Below are positions 1-11,638 of a stretch of DNA of 64,000 nucleotides, piece after piece. The stretch covers positions 2,548,501 through 2,612,500 of the forward strand of contig NZ_CP087106.1 in assembly GCF_028583545.1 (NCBI RefSeq), given 5' to 3'. Positions within the stretch are counted from its first letter, which is position 1. Every line of letters begins with the position of its first letter. The DNA comes from Methylobacterium sp. NMS14P. GTDB lineage: Bacteria; Pseudomonadota; Alphaproteobacteria; Rhizobiales; Beijerinckiaceae. The notes below the pieces were generated by a model. That model was not told the DNA's origin. It ran no database searches and was given only the letters and a program-made list of their open reading frames with translations. Made by a program: the position numbers and the translations under genes.

Positions 1-683
1 TTGTCGGGCAGCACCGTGTAGTCCGCCCCGTCCTTCGCGTCCGTGGCGATCAGCCCGTAGAGCAGAACGTCGTCGGTGGCGAAGGCCTCGGCCTTGCCGG
101 CCTTCACCATCGCGTAGGAGGCGGCGTGGTCGGGAGCCGTCACCACCTGCGCGTCGATCTTCAGCCGGGCGAGCTGGTCGCGCACGGCCTTCTCGTTGGT
201 GGTGCCCGCGGTGACCACGACGGTCTTGCCACCGAGATCCCGGTACGAGGCGATGCCCGCTCCGCGCTTCACCAGCAGCTGCGTCGCGCTGATGTAGTCC
301 ACCGGCGAGAAGGCGACCTGCTTGCGGCGCTCGGCATTGGCGGTGGTCGAGCCGCACTCGAGGTCGATCTTGCCCGAGGTCACCGCCTCGATGCGCGTCT
401 CGGCGGTGACCGGTGCGTAGCGGATCCTCACCGGCCGGCCGATCGCCGCCTGGACGTCGTCGGCGATCTCGCCGCAGAGGTCGATGGCGTAGCCGATCGG
501 TCGGGGGCTCCCGTCCGACTGCTTGCCCTCCACGAAGGAGAAGGGCACCGAGCTCTCCCGGTAGCCGAGGACGATTTCCCCGCGCTCGGCGACGCTCCTG
601 AGCGTCCCGGTGAGCACCTCGACGGCGGAGGCGGGCGTCGCCGCCAGCGCCAGCGCCAGAACCGCGACGAGCCGCATCGTCAT
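1..683 (-). CDS. Amino acid ABC transporter substrate-binding protein, GltI-like (partial, C-terminus outside window)
   Basis: Periplasmic solute-binding protein of the family 3 (glutamate/aspartate) type. About 227 codons are visible and the reading frame runs off the left edge. The ATG at 683 follows a GGAGG seven bases upstream and opens a signal peptide (MTMRLVAVLALALAATPASA). The mature part has the family landmarks GYRESSVPFSF, PIGYAIDLC, LECGSTTANAER and TAGTTNEKAV. It is clearly related to the second binding protein at 8259-9182, which shares TGTL, GYR, SVPFS, PIGYA and LECGSTT. No permease or ATPase is next to it here, so it is either the last gene of an operon continuing left or an orphan that uses the gltJKL membrane parts at 9.3-11.6 kb. 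Substrate is inferred from family only. Confidence 0.85.
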   Translation of the reverse strand, partial: MTMRLVAVLALALAATPASAVEVLTGTLRSVAERGEIVLGYRESSVPFSFVEGKQSDGSPRPIGYAIDLCGEIADDVQAAIGRPVRIRYAPVTAETRIEAVTSGKIDLECGSTTANAERRKQVAFSPVDYISATQLLVKRGAGIASYRDLGGKTVVVTAGTTNEKAVRDQLARLKIDAQVVTAPDHAASYAMVKAGKAEAFATDDVLLYGLIATDAKDGADYTVLPD

Positions 684-807
684 CACTCCGCCTCCGAAGG
701 GCACCGCACAAGTCACACCGCGATTCCGGGCGCCCGTGAGAGCGCTCATGAGAGCGGCCGTCCTGCGCCCGCCATTCCGGCGCGCGCAGATTCTTCCGGA
801 CCGGCCC

Positions 808-2088
808 CTACTCCGCGGGCGAGGCCACCGTGCCGACATGGTCGAGGCGCTGGTCGGTGGTGCTGAGCTGGCCCTCCCACTTGGCGACCGCCACGGTGGC
901 GACGCTGTTGCCCAGCACGTTGGTGGCCGAGCGGCCCATGTCGAGAAACTGGTCGATCCCGATGATCAGCAGCAGCCCGGCCTCCGGGATGTTGAAATGC
1001 GACAGCGTCGCCGAGATCACCACCAGCGAGGCGCGCGGCACGCCGGCCATGCCCTTCGAGGTCACCATCAGCAGGAGCAGCATCGTGAGCTGCTGGCCCC
1101 AGCTCAGCGGGATGTTGTAGGCCTGCGCGATGAACATCACCGCGAAGGTGCAGTACATCATCGAGCCGTCGAGGTTGAACGAGTAGCCCATCGGCAGCAC
1201 GAACGAGGTGATCCGGTTCGGGACCCCGAACTTCTCCAGGTTCGAGAGCATCTTGGGGTAGGCGGCCTCGCTCGACGCCGTCGAGAAGGCCAGCACGAAG
1301 GGCTCCTTGATCAGGTTGAACAGACGCATGATGCCGCCGCCGCCGAGCAGCAGGAAACCGACGCCCATGAGCAGCGTCCAGAGCACGCCGAGGCTGATGT
1401 AGAACTCCACGAGGAACTTGCCGTAGGTCACGAGCACGCCGATGCCCTGCGTGGTGATCGTCGCCGCGATGGCGGCGAACACCGCCACGGGGGCGAACAT
1501 CATCACGTAGCCCGTCACCTTGAGCATGACGTCGGCGATGCCCTCGATGCCCTGCGCGAGCAGGCGGCCCTTCTCGCCGAGGGCGGCGAGGCCCACGCCG
1601 AAGAAGATCGAGAAGACCACGATCTGCAGGATCTCGTTGTTGGCCATCGCCTCGACGGCGCTCTTCGGCACGAGGTGCGTGACGAACTCCTTGAGCGAGA
1701 GCGAGGCCGCCTTGAGCCCGGTGCCGGCGCCGGCATCGGGCAGCGGCAGGTTCAGGTTGTGGCCGGGCTGCATCAGGTTGACCATGATGAGGCCGAGCAT
1801 CAGAGAGCAGAACGAGGCGCCGACGAACCAGAGCAGCGCCTTGCCGCCGACCCGGCCGACGGAGGCGGTATCCCCGAGATGGGCGATGCCGACGACCAGC
1901 GTGGAGAAGACCAGCGGCGCGATGATCATCTTGATCAGGCGGAGGAACACGTCGGAGACCAGCGCGATGTAGCCGGCGATCTCCTTGGCGGTCTGCGGGT
2001 CGGGCCAGGTGATGCTGCAGGCGTAGCCCACGGCGATGCCGAGGAGCATGCCGACGAAGATCATCGTCGTGAGTCGCGACCCTGCCAT
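808..2088 (-). CDS. dctA: Dicarboxylate/amino acid:cation symporter, DctA type
   Basis: 426-residue inner-membrane secondary transporter of the DAACS family, importing C4-dicarboxylates (succinate, fumarate, malate) or acidic amino acids with cations. Family features: the N-terminal FVGMLLGIAVGY helix, the re-entrant serine-rich loop STASSEAAYP (about 269-278), NLDGSMMY (about 305-312), and the C-terminal DMGRSATNVLGN followed by VATVAVAKW. The length is normal for DctA. The start is ATG with GGAGCAG upstream. A possible sigma-54 promoter lies about 60 bases upstream (2145-2160), as is usual for dctA in rhizobia. The serine-rich loop reads STASSEAAYP rather than the more familiar SSSES form, so a broader dicarboxylate/amino acid specificity is possible. 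No dctBD pair is in the window. Confidence 0.88.
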   Translation of the reverse strand: MAGSRLTTMIFVGMLLGIAVGYACSITWPDPQTAKEIAGYIALVSDVFLRLIKMIIAPLVFSTLVVGIAHLGDTASVGRVGGKALLWFVGASFCSLMLGLIMVNLMQPGHNLNLPLPDAGAGTGLKAASLSLKEFVTHLVPKSAVEAMANNEILQIVVFSIFFGVGLAALGEKGRLLAQGIEGIADVMLKVTGYVMMFAPVAVFAAIAATITTQGIGVLVTYGKFLVEFYISLGVLWTLLMGVGFLLLGGGGIMRLFNLIKEPFVLAFSTASSEAAYPKMLSNLEKFGVPNRITSFVLPMGYSFNLDGSMMYCTFAVMFIAQAYNIPLSWGQQLTMLLLLMVTSKGMAGVPRASLVVISATLSHFNIPEAGLLLIIGIDQFLDMGRSATNVLGNSVATVAVAKWEGQLSTTDQRLDHVGTVASPAE

Positions 2089-2144
2089 CGGTACTGCTCC
2101 TCGCCTAGCCCGGGATGATCGAGCATTTCAATTCGTTAACGTGT

Positions 2145-2160
2145 CGCAGGAACTGCGCCA
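2145..2160 (-). promoter_or_regulatory. Possible sigma-54 promoter for dctA
   Basis: On the minus strand the sequence reads TGGCGCAGTTCCTGCG. It has the GG and GC dinucleotides with the required ten-base spacing and matches the -24/-12 consensus (TGGCACG-N4-TTGCA) at most but not all positions. It would start transcription near 2134, giving a leader of about 45 bases. dctA genes of rhizobia are known to use sigma-54. Confidence 0.42.
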
Positions 2161-2329
2161 CACGCAAGCCCGGCCGGGGGGTGTTACTGGCGTGGTCGAC
2201 TGTTTTCACGCGACGCTTGGGCGGCGATGAAACCTGTGGCCGGTGTGCTACGGCTGCGGTACGAGACTTGCCCCGCCAAGCTGCCTGCGCTCTCCGTAGG
2301 CGGCCCAAGCAACCTGCGCGCGAGAGTTC

Positions 2330-3247
2330 ATGGACGTCTTCGTACAGCAGCTCATCAACGGGCTGACGCTCGGCTCGATCTACGGCCTGATCGCGATCGG
2401 CTACACGATGGTGTTCGGCATCATCGGCATGGTGAACTTCGCCCACGGCGACGTCTTCATGGTCTCCTGCTTCATCGCGCTCATCACCTTCCTGCTGCTG
2501 ACAGTCTGGCTCGGGGTCAGCTCCATCGCGCTGGCCTTCCTGGTCGTGCTGGTGGTCGCCATGGCGCTGACCGCCCTGTGGGGCTGGGCGATCGAGCGGG
2601 TGGCCTACCGGCCGCTGCGCGGCTCGTTCCGCCTCGCGCCGCTGATCTCGGCGATCGGCGTGTCGATCTTCCTGTCGAACTTCGTGCAGGTCGTGCAGGG
2701 CGCCCGCAACAAGCCGACGCCGCCGATGCTGTCGGGCGGCATCACCCTGTTCGAGCGCGACGGCTACGCGGTGTTCCTGGCCTGGAAGCAGGTGCTGATC
2801 ATGGCGGTCACCGCCGTGCTGCTCACCGGCTTCTGGTACCTCGTGCAGCGCACGCCCTTCGGCCGGGCGCAGCGCGCCTGCGAGCAGGACCGCAAGATGG
2901 CGGCGCTGCTCGGCATCGACGTCGACCGCACGATCTCGCTGACCTTCGTGCTCGGCGCCGCGCTGGCGGCCGTCGCGGGGGTCCTCTACCTGATGTACTA
3001 CGGCGTCGTGTCCTTCTCGGACGGGTTCGTGCCCGGCGTGAAGGCGTTCACCGCCGCGGTGCTCGGCGGCATCGGCTCCCTGCCGGGCGCCGTGCTCGGC
3101 GGCCTGATCATCGGGCTGATCGAGACCTTCTGGTCCGCCTACTTCTCCATCGAGTACAAGGACGTCGCCGCCTTCTCGATCCTGGCGATCGTGCTGATCT
3201 TCATGCCGTCGGGCATTCTGGGCCGGCCCGAGGTCGAGAAAGTCTGA
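2330..3247 (+). CDS. livH: Branched-chain amino acid ABC transporter permease LivH
   Basis: 305-residue inner-membrane permease, one of two membrane subunits of the high-affinity leucine/isoleucine/valine importer. It has the typical N-terminus ([20 protein letters not shown]), the MVNFAHGD segment, the [14 protein letters not shown] cytoplasmic loop that couples to the ATPase, and the [13 protein letters not shown] motif near the C-terminus. First gene of livH-M-G-F-(DUF6867)-K. Its TGA overlaps the livM ATG by one base, so translation is probably coupled. Related operons in proteobacteria carry urea, amides or other amino acids, so the exact substrate is inferred. Confidence 0.93.
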   Translation: MDVFVQQLINGLTLGSIYGLIAIGYTMVFGIIGMVNFAHGDVFMVSCFIALITFLLLTVWLGVSSIALAFLVVLVVAMALTALWGWAIERVAYRPLRGSFRLAPLISAIGVSIFLSNFVQVVQGARNKPTPPMLSGGITLFERDGYAVFLAWKQVLIMAVTAVLLTGFWYLVQRTPFGRAQRACEQDRKMAALLGIDVDRTISLTFVLGAALAAVAGVLYLMYYGVVSFSDGFVPGVKAFTAAVLGGIGSLPGAVLGGLIIGLIETFWSAYFSIEYKDVAAFSILAIVLIFMPSGILGRPEVEKV

Positions 3248-4640
3248 TGGCCGGCTCGCAGAACGCTCTCCCCGGCTCCGCGATGGCCGGCATCCTGCGC
3301 GACGCCGGCCTCTACGCCCTCGTCACCTTCGGTCTCTGCGTCCCGATCATCGCCTACCGCACCGACCCCGGGCCCGGGAGCGAGCTGGTGCTCGTGCCGC
3401 GCTGGGGGCTGGTGGCGGCGCTCTGCGCGGCGATCTTCGTGCTGCGCCTCGTCCAGCGCCTCGTGCTGCTGCGCCGCGACGCGCGGCGGGCCCTGACCCC
3501 CTCCCCGGCCCAGGCGACCGAGGCCGTGCACGGCGAGCCCGACGCGGCTCAGAAGACCTCGAAGGTCGGCCTCTGGCTGTTCATCTTCGTCGCGCTGACC
3601 CTGCCGATGATCTCCGCGCTGGCGACCGGCGGCCTGTCCTCGGCCCGCTACTGGATCGACCTCGGCATCCTGATCCTGACGTACGTCATGCTCGGCTGGG
3701 GCCTGAACATCGTGGTCGGCCTCGCGGGCCTGCTCGACCTCGGCTACGTCGCCTTCTACGCGGTCGGGGCCTATTCGTACGCGCTGCTGTCGACCACCTT
3801 CGGCCTGTCGTTCTGGGTCTGCCTGCCGCTGGCGGGCCTGTTCGCCGGCCTGTGGGGCATGATCCTCGGCTTCCCGGTGCTGCGCCTGCGCGGCGACTAC
3901 CTCGCCATCGTCACCCTGGCCTTCGGCGAGATCATCCGCCTGGTCCTGATCAACTGGACCGACGTCACCGGTGGCGGGGCCGGCATCTCGTCGATCCCGC
4001 GGGCGACCTTCTTCGGCATCCCGTTCACGGCGGGCGAGGGCGGGTTCGCCGCGACCTTCGGCATCCCGTACGATTCGATGCACCGGCTGATCTTCCTGTA
4101 CTATCTGATCCTCGGGCTGGCGCTGATCACCAACTTCGTCACCCTTCGCCTGCGCCGCCTGCCGATCGGGCGGGCCTGGGAGGCCCTGCGCGAGGACGAG
4201 ATCGCCTGCCGCTCGCTCGGCATCGACACCACCGCCACGAAGCTCACGGCCTTCGCGCTGGGCGCGGCCTTCGGGGGCTTCGCCGGCTCGTTCTTCGCCG
4301 TGCGCCAGGGCTTCATCAGCCCGGAGAGCTTCAACTTCCTGGAGAGCGCCATCATCCTGGCGATCGTGGTGCTGGGCGGCATGGGCAGCCAGGTCGGCGT
4401 CGCGATCGCCGCGGTGGCGATGGTCGGCGGGCCCGAGATGCTGCGCAACCTCGGCTTCCTGAAGGCCGTGTTCGGCGAGGGCTTCGACCCGAGCGAGTAC
4501 CGCCTGCTCCTGTTCGGGCTGGCCATGGTCGCCATGATGGTCTGGCGCCCCCGCGGCCTGATCTCCGAGCGCATGCCGTCGGTGTCGCTGGGCCAGCGGC
4601 GCGCGGTCTCGGGCGCCCACGTCAGCGAGGGGCACGGCTG

Positions 4641-4641
<1 letters not shown>
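3247..4641 (+). CDS. livM: Branched-chain amino acid ABC transporter permease LivM
   Basis: 464-residue second permease of the branched-chain amino acid importer. The ATG at 3247 overlaps the livH stop, and an in-frame extension upstream is only read-through within livH. The first 100 or so residues form an extra hydrophobic region with two membrane segments, as in long LivM proteins. The core then shows [38 protein letters not shown], the coupling loop with [19 protein letters not shown], and [10 protein letters not shown]. It is followed by livG with a one-base overlap. It pairs with LivH to form the membrane channel. Confidence 0.93.
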
Positions 4642-6318
<1,677 letters not shown>

Positions 6319-6322
<4 letters not shown>

Positions 6323-6696
6323 GCATGCTGCAGGGGATCCTGTACGAGGAGCCGTCGGCCTGGCTGTTCCTGCTGGTGACCGTGGTGATGGGCGGCTGGG
6401 CCGGCTGGATGGCGGCCCGCGGCATCGCTCGGGGCTGGCGGCCGTTCTGGCACTGCGCCCTCGCGCTGCTCCTGGTGGCGGCCGCCGTGCGCTTCATCCA
6501 CTACGCCCTGTTTTCGGGCACCCTGCTGTCGCTGCACTACTATGCGGTCGACGCGGTCGTCGTCATGATCATCGGCGCGGCGGGCTTCCGCTACACGCGG
6601 ACGCGCCAGATGACGAGCCAGTACCGCTGGCTCTACGAGAAGACCTCACCGCTGACATGGCGCGCGCGGGCGCCCGAGGCCGGCGAGGTCCGATGA
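6319..6696 (+). CDS. Small membrane protein in the liv operon (DUF6867-like)
   Basis: 125-residue integral membrane protein, start ATG in a four-base overlap with livF. Three hydrophobic stretches are visible (about 12-30, 47-64 and 72-88), followed by a basic, Tyr/Arg-rich tail (TRTRQMTSQYRWLYEKT). I believe this is the alphaproteobacterial DUF6867 family, usually found with liv genes; that label is from memory. Its function is unknown. Position and overlap suggest an accessory or regulatory part of the transporter. The frame is clearly coding, since it is bracketed without gaps by livF and livK. Confidence 0.8.
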
Positions 6697-6745
6697 GTGC
6701 GGCCGGATCCGCACGTGCGGTCCTGACACTAAGGGGAAGTACGCG

Positions 6746-7867
<1,122 letters not shown>

Positions 7868-7895
7868 GCCGCAGCCACGAACCGGGTTTTCAGTC

Positions 7896-7940
7896 CGACG
7901 CCGCCTCCCGATACCGCGGGGGGCGGCGGCGTCGTTTTCT
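7896..7940 (+). terminator. Intrinsic terminator after livK
   Basis: A perfect ten-base-pair stem (CGACGCCGCC at 7896-7905 with GGCGGCGTCG at 7925-7934), extended inside the loop by CCC/GGG, is followed by TTTTCT. It ends the liv transcript. Confidence 0.85.
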
Positions 7941-8258
7941 ATACCGTGGATTCGTCAGCTTTCCGGGCGGATCCGTCCTCCGCACCGCGTGCGTACGCCT
8001 AAGAAGTGTGCATGATGCCGCCGGCGCGAGCGTGAGGCCGGCTCAGCGCCTGGGAGGAGGCCATGAGGACGGCAGGGACCGCATCTGCGGACGTGCGCAG
8101 AGGCTTGGCCGCGACTTGTCCGTACTCAGCCGCAGGCTCGCGCGGCGCTTCGAGCTTTCTCCCGGCACCATCATTGCAAAGGCGTCGCCCGAGCGGGCGG
8201 GCCCGCGTACCCCGCCGCCGGCCGATGTCGTTCGGCCCGATCCAGGAGTTCCGTACCG
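7941..8258. other. Intergenic region before gltI, no gene seen
   Basis: About 318 bases between the livK terminator and gltI. Short open frames here lack coding character and ribosome sites. AGGAG about ten bases before the gltI ATG is the only clear signal. The gltI promoter should lie here, but I could not fix a convincing -35/-10 or sigma-54 match. Confidence 0.6.
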
Positions 8259-9182
8259 ATGCAGTCTGATATCGCTCGCCGCGGCGTCGCCGCGGCGCTG
8301 GGCCTGACCCTCGCCCTCGCTCCGATGAGCCTCGGGGCGCAGGAGCTGACCGGCACCCTCAAGAAGGTGAAGGACGCCAACGCCATCGTCATCGGCTACC
8401 GCGACGCCTCCGTGCCGTTCTCGTATCTCGGCGCCGATCAGAAGCCGATCGGCTACGCGATGGACATCTGCTTCAAGATCGCCGACGCCGTGAAGGCCAA
8501 GCTCAACCTCCCGAACCTCGAGGTGAAGCTCAACCCGGTCACCTCCGCCACCCGCATCCCGCTGATGGCGAACGGCACGATCGATCTCGAGTGCGGCTCG
8601 ACCACCAACAACGCCGAGCGCGAGAAGCAGGTGTGGTTCACCAACTCGCACTTCCTGACTGCGACCCGCTACGTCTCGAAGAAGTCGGCCAACCTGCACA
8701 CGATCGAGGACCTGAAGGGTAAGACCGTCGTGTCGACCTCGGGTACCACGAACATCAAGCAGATCAACGAGGCCAACACGGAGCGGAAGCTCGGCCTGAC
8801 GATCCTGCCGGCCAAGGACCACGCCGAGGCGTTCCTGATGGTCGAGACCGGCCGCGCCGCCGCCTTCGTGATGGATGACGTGCTCCTCGCCTCGCTCGCC
8901 GCCTCGTCGAAGGACCCCTCCGCCTACGAGATCTCCACCGAGGCCCTGTCGAAGCCCGAGCCCTACGGCATCATGCTCCGCAAGGACGACACGGAGTTCA
9001 AGAAGGTCGCGGACGACGCCACTGCCAAGCTCTACACGAGCCCAGAGGGCAAGGCTCTCTACGACAAGTGGTTCACCAAGCCGATCCCGCCGCGCAACAT
9101 CAACCTCAACCTGCCGATGAGCGCGGAGATGAAGAAGCAGTTCACGACCCCGATCTCGAGCCCCGATCCGGCGGCCTACTGA
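8259..9182 (+). CDS. gltI: Glutamate/aspartate ABC transporter substrate-binding protein
   Basis: 307-residue periplasmic binding protein of the GltI type. The signal peptide ends at GAQ before ELTGTLKKV. It carries GYRDASVPFSYLG, PIGYAMDIC, LECGSTTNNAEREKQVWF, STSGTTNIKQIN and MDDVLLASL, which are the landmarks of glutamate/aspartate binding proteins. It is the first gene of gltI-J-K-L and is a close relative of the truncated protein at the left edge of the window. Length is normal for the family. Confidence 0.9.
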   Translation: MQSDIARRGVAAALGLTLALAPMSLGAQELTGTLKKVKDANAIVIGYRDASVPFSYLGADQKPIGYAMDICFKIADAVKAKLNLPNLEVKLNPVTSATRIPLMANGTIDLECGSTTNNAEREKQVWFTNSHFLTATRYVSKKSANLHTIEDLKGKTVVSTSGTTNIKQINEANTERKLGLTILPAKDHAEAFLMVETGRAAAFVMDDVLLASLAASSKDPSAYEISTEALSKPEPYGIMLRKDDTEFKKVADDATAKLYTSPEGKALYDKWFTKPIPPRNINLNLPMSAEMKKQFTTPISSPDPAAY

Positions 9183-9271
9183 GATCCGTTCGGTACGGTT
9201 TCATGCCATGATGCGCACCGCGGGCTCCGGCCTGCGGTGCGTCTCTGTAAGTTCACGGTAGAAGCGGCGCG

Positions 9272-9994
9272 ATGAACTACAACTGGAACTGGCGGATTTT
9301 CTTCGACGCCTCGCCGGAGGGCAACGGCACGTATCTCGACATGCTGCTCTCGGGGCTCATGTGGACGATCACGACCGCGCTGTGCTCCTGGGTGATCGCC
9401 TTCTTCCTGGGCTCCCTGGTCGGCGTGCTGCGCACCCTGCCGTCGAAGCCCGCGAACGCGATCGGCACGGCCTATGTCGAGCTGTTCCGCAACGTGCCGC
9501 TGCTGGTGCAGATGTTCCTCTGGTACTTCGTGCTGCCCGAAGTGGTGCCGACCCGGATCGGCGACGCGATCAAGCAACTGCCGGACGCGCCGTTCTACAC
9601 GGCGGTGGTCTGCCTCGGCTTCTTCACCGCGTCCCGCGTGGCCGAGCAGGTCCGCGCCGGCATCCAGTCGCTGCCCCGAGGCCAGCGCATGGCCGGCACC
9701 GCCATGGGCTTCACCACCTACCAGACCTACCGCTACGTGCTGCTGCCCAACGCCTACCGGATCATCCTGCCGCCGATGACCTCGGAATTCCTCAACAATC
9801 TCAAGAACACGTCGGTGGCGCTGACCATCGGCCTGCTGGAACTGACCGCCCGGGCCCGCTCGATGCAGGAATTCTCGTTCCAGGTGTTCGAGGCGTTCAC
9901 GGCGGCGACGATCCTCTACGTGATCATCAACCTCGTGGTCGTCACGGCGGCGACCTTCCTGGAGAAGGCGGTCGCCATCCCCGGCCAGCGCTGA
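9272..9994 (+). CDS. gltJ: Glutamate/aspartate ABC transporter permease GltJ
   Basis: 240-residue HisM-type inner-membrane permease. It opens with [10 protein letters not shown], typical of GltJ, then has [34 protein letters not shown], and the EAA-loop region [25 protein letters not shown] split across the coupling helix. The C-terminal segment includes [17 protein letters not shown]. It pairs with GltK and is powered by GltL. The gap to gltI is 89 bases and to gltK 56 bases, consistent with one transcript. Confidence 0.92.
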   Translation: MNYNWNWRIFFDASPEGNGTYLDMLLSGLMWTITTALCSWVIAFFLGSLVGVLRTLPSKPANAIGTAYVELFRNVPLLVQMFLWYFVLPEVVPTRIGDAIKQLPDAPFYTAVVCLGFFTASRVAEQVRAGIQSLPRGQRMAGTAMGFTTYQTYRYVLLPNAYRIILPPMTSEFLNNLKNTSVALTIGLLELTARARSMQEFSFQVFEAFTAATILYVIINLVVVTAATFLEKAVAIPGQR

Positions 9995-10050
9995 GGGCCG
10001 CCCGCTTCCACTCCGCCACCCCGCCCGACGGCCACCGGTAACAGGCCCCG

Positions 10051-10743
10051 ATGCTCTCGAATTTCGACTTCTCCGTCATCGTCTCGTCCCTGCCCTACCT
10101 GTTCGGTCAGGGCATGGTCTTCACCGTGACGCTCACCGCCATGGCCGCCGTGGGCGGGGTGATCATCGGCACGCTGCTGGCGATGGCGCGCCTGTCGGGC
10201 ATTCCCGGCCTGTGGCACCTCGCCAAGGGCTACGTCGAGCTCTGCCGCTCGCTGCCGCTGGTTCTGGTGATCTTCTGGTTCTACTTCCTGGTGCCGTATA
10301 TCGGCGCCTACCTGACCGGATCCTCGACGCCGATCCAGGTCGGCGCCTTCCCGTCGGCCCTGATCACCTTCATGGCCTTCGAGGCGGCCTACTTCTCGGA
10401 GATCATGCGCGCCGGCATCCAGTCGATCCCGAAGGGCCAGACGGCCGCCGCCCAGGCCCTCGGGATGAACTACTGGCAGACCATGGGCAACGTGATCCTG
10501 CCCCAGGCCTTCCGCAACATGCTGCCGCTGCTGCTGACGCAGACCATCATCCTCTTCCAGGACACGTCGCTGGTCTACGTGCTCTCGCTGACCGACTTCA
10601 TGGGCGCCGCCTCGAAGGTCGCCCAGCGCGACGGCCGTCTCGTCGAGATGTATGTCTTCGCCGCGGTGGTCTATTTTGCGATCTGCTTCTCGGCCTCGTA
10701 CCTCGTGCGCCGCCTGCAGCGCCGCGTGGCCATCATCCGCTGA
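10051..10743 (+). CDS. gltK: Glutamate/aspartate ABC transporter permease GltK
   Basis: 230-residue second HisM-type permease. Landmarks are the [20 protein letters not shown] segment, [20 protein letters not shown] (the EAA loop that contacts the ATPase), [20 protein letters not shown] and [18 protein letters not shown]. It ends in a basic tail ([12 protein letters not shown]). It lies 20 bases upstream of gltL. It forms the membrane channel together with GltJ. Confidence 0.92.
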   Translation: MLSNFDFSVIVSSLPYLFGQGMVFTVTLTAMAAVGGVIIGTLLAMARLSGIPGLWHLAKGYVELCRSLPLVLVIFWFYFLVPYIGAYLTGSSTPIQVGAFPSALITFMAFEAAYFSEIMRAGIQSIPKGQTAAAQALGMNYWQTMGNVILPQAFRNMLPLLLTQTIILFQDTSLVYVLSLTDFMGAASKVAQRDGRLVEMYVFAAVVYFAICFSASYLVRRLQRRVAIIR

Positions 10744-10763
10744 CCGACACTGGAGACCGTGTC

Positions 10764-11624
10764 ATGACCTCGTCCCCGATGCCGGCCCCCACCGCCGCCG
10801 AACCCGTCGCCGATGCCAGCCACGCGCCGAAGGATGCCGGCCTGCAGCCGGGCAGCCTGATCTCCGGCGCGCCCGCGGCGGCCCCCGGCGAGACGATGAT
10901 CGCCATCGACAACATCAGCAAATGGTACGGCGACTTCCAGGTTCTGACGAACTGCAGCACCCAGGTCGCCAAGGGCGAGGTCGTGGTCGTCTGCGGACCC
11001 TCGGGCTCGGGCAAGTCGACCCTGATCAAGTGCGTCAACGCCCTGGAGCCCTTCCAGAAGGGCCAGATCACGGTGGCCGGCACCAAGGTGGCCGACAAGG
11101 CCACCAACCTGCCGAAGCTCCGCTCGCGAGTCGGCATGGTGTTCCAGCACTTCGAGCTGTTCCCGCACCTGTCGATCACCGAGAACCTGACCATCGCCCA
11201 GCGCAAGGTGCTCGGCCGCAGCGGCGAGGACGCCAAGAAGCGCGGCCTCGACCTGCTCGCCCGGGTCGGCCTGGGCGCCCACGCGAACAAGTTCCCGGGC
11301 CAGCTCTCGGGCGGTCAGCAGCAGCGCGTCGCCATCGCCCGGGCCCTCGCCATGAACCCGGTGGTGATGCTGTTCGACGAGCCGACCTCGGCCCTCGACC
11401 CCGAGATGGTCGGCGAGGTGCTCGACGTGATGGTCGAGCTCGCCAAGGAGGGCATGACCATGATGGTCGTGACCCACGAGATGGGCTTCGCCCGCAAGGT
11501 CGCCGACCGGGTGATCTTCATGGATCGCGGTGAGATCGTCGAGGATGCCAGGAAGGACGAGTTCTTCGGCAGCCCCCGCTCCGAGCGCGCGCAGACCTTC
11601 CTGTCGAAGATCCTGCAGCACTGA
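10764..11624 (+). CDS. gltL: Glutamate/aspartate ABC transporter ATPase GltL
   Basis: 286-residue polar amino acid transport ATPase. Walker A is GPSGSGKST, the Q-loop is [14 protein letters not shown], the signature is [16 protein letters not shown] and Walker B is [15 protein letters not shown], followed by [15 protein letters not shown]. About 43 residues rich in Ala and Pro precede the usual start ([12 protein letters not shown]); either the ATG at 10764 or that internal ATG could be used. The extension is low-complexity and atypical for GltL, which is normally about 241 residues. Last gene of the gltIJKL operon. Confidence 0.92.
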   Translation: MTSSPMPAPTAAEPVADASHAPKDAGLQPGSLISGAPAAAPGETMIAIDNISKWYGDFQVLTNCSTQVAKGEVVVVCGPSGSGKSTLIKCVNALEPFQKGQITVAGTKVADKATNLPKLRSRVGMVFQHFELFPHLSITENLTIAQRKVLGRSGEDAKKRGLDLLARVGLGAHANKFPGQLSGGQQQRVAIARALAMNPVVMLFDEPTSALDPEMVGEVLDVMVELAKEGMTMMVVTHEMGFARKVADRVIFMDRGEIVEDARKDEFFGSPRSERAQTFLSKILQH

Positions 11625-11638
11625 CGGCGGGCCGTCAG
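11621..11638. terminator. Short hairpin shared by two convergent stop codons
   Basis: CTGACGG (11621-11627) pairs with CCGTCAG (11632-11638) around a CGGG loop. The stem contains the gltL TGA and, on the other strand, the TGA of the hexapeptide-repeat gene. There is no T tract on either side, so it may slow or process transcripts from both directions rather than act as a classic terminator. Confidence 0.45.

Noticed and set aside
610..2118. 502-residue open frame on the plus strand across dctA
   Set aside because: Its translation is rich in His, Asp, Arg and Gln with no hydrophobic or family pattern, the usual shadow of a GC-rich membrane protein gene. The dctA frame on the other strand has clear family motifs.
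2227..3246. N-terminal extension of LivM by 340 residues
   Set aside because: It is the livH gene read in another frame, with Arg/Gly-rich composition. The ATG at 3247 overlaps the livH stop and gives the normal LivM length.
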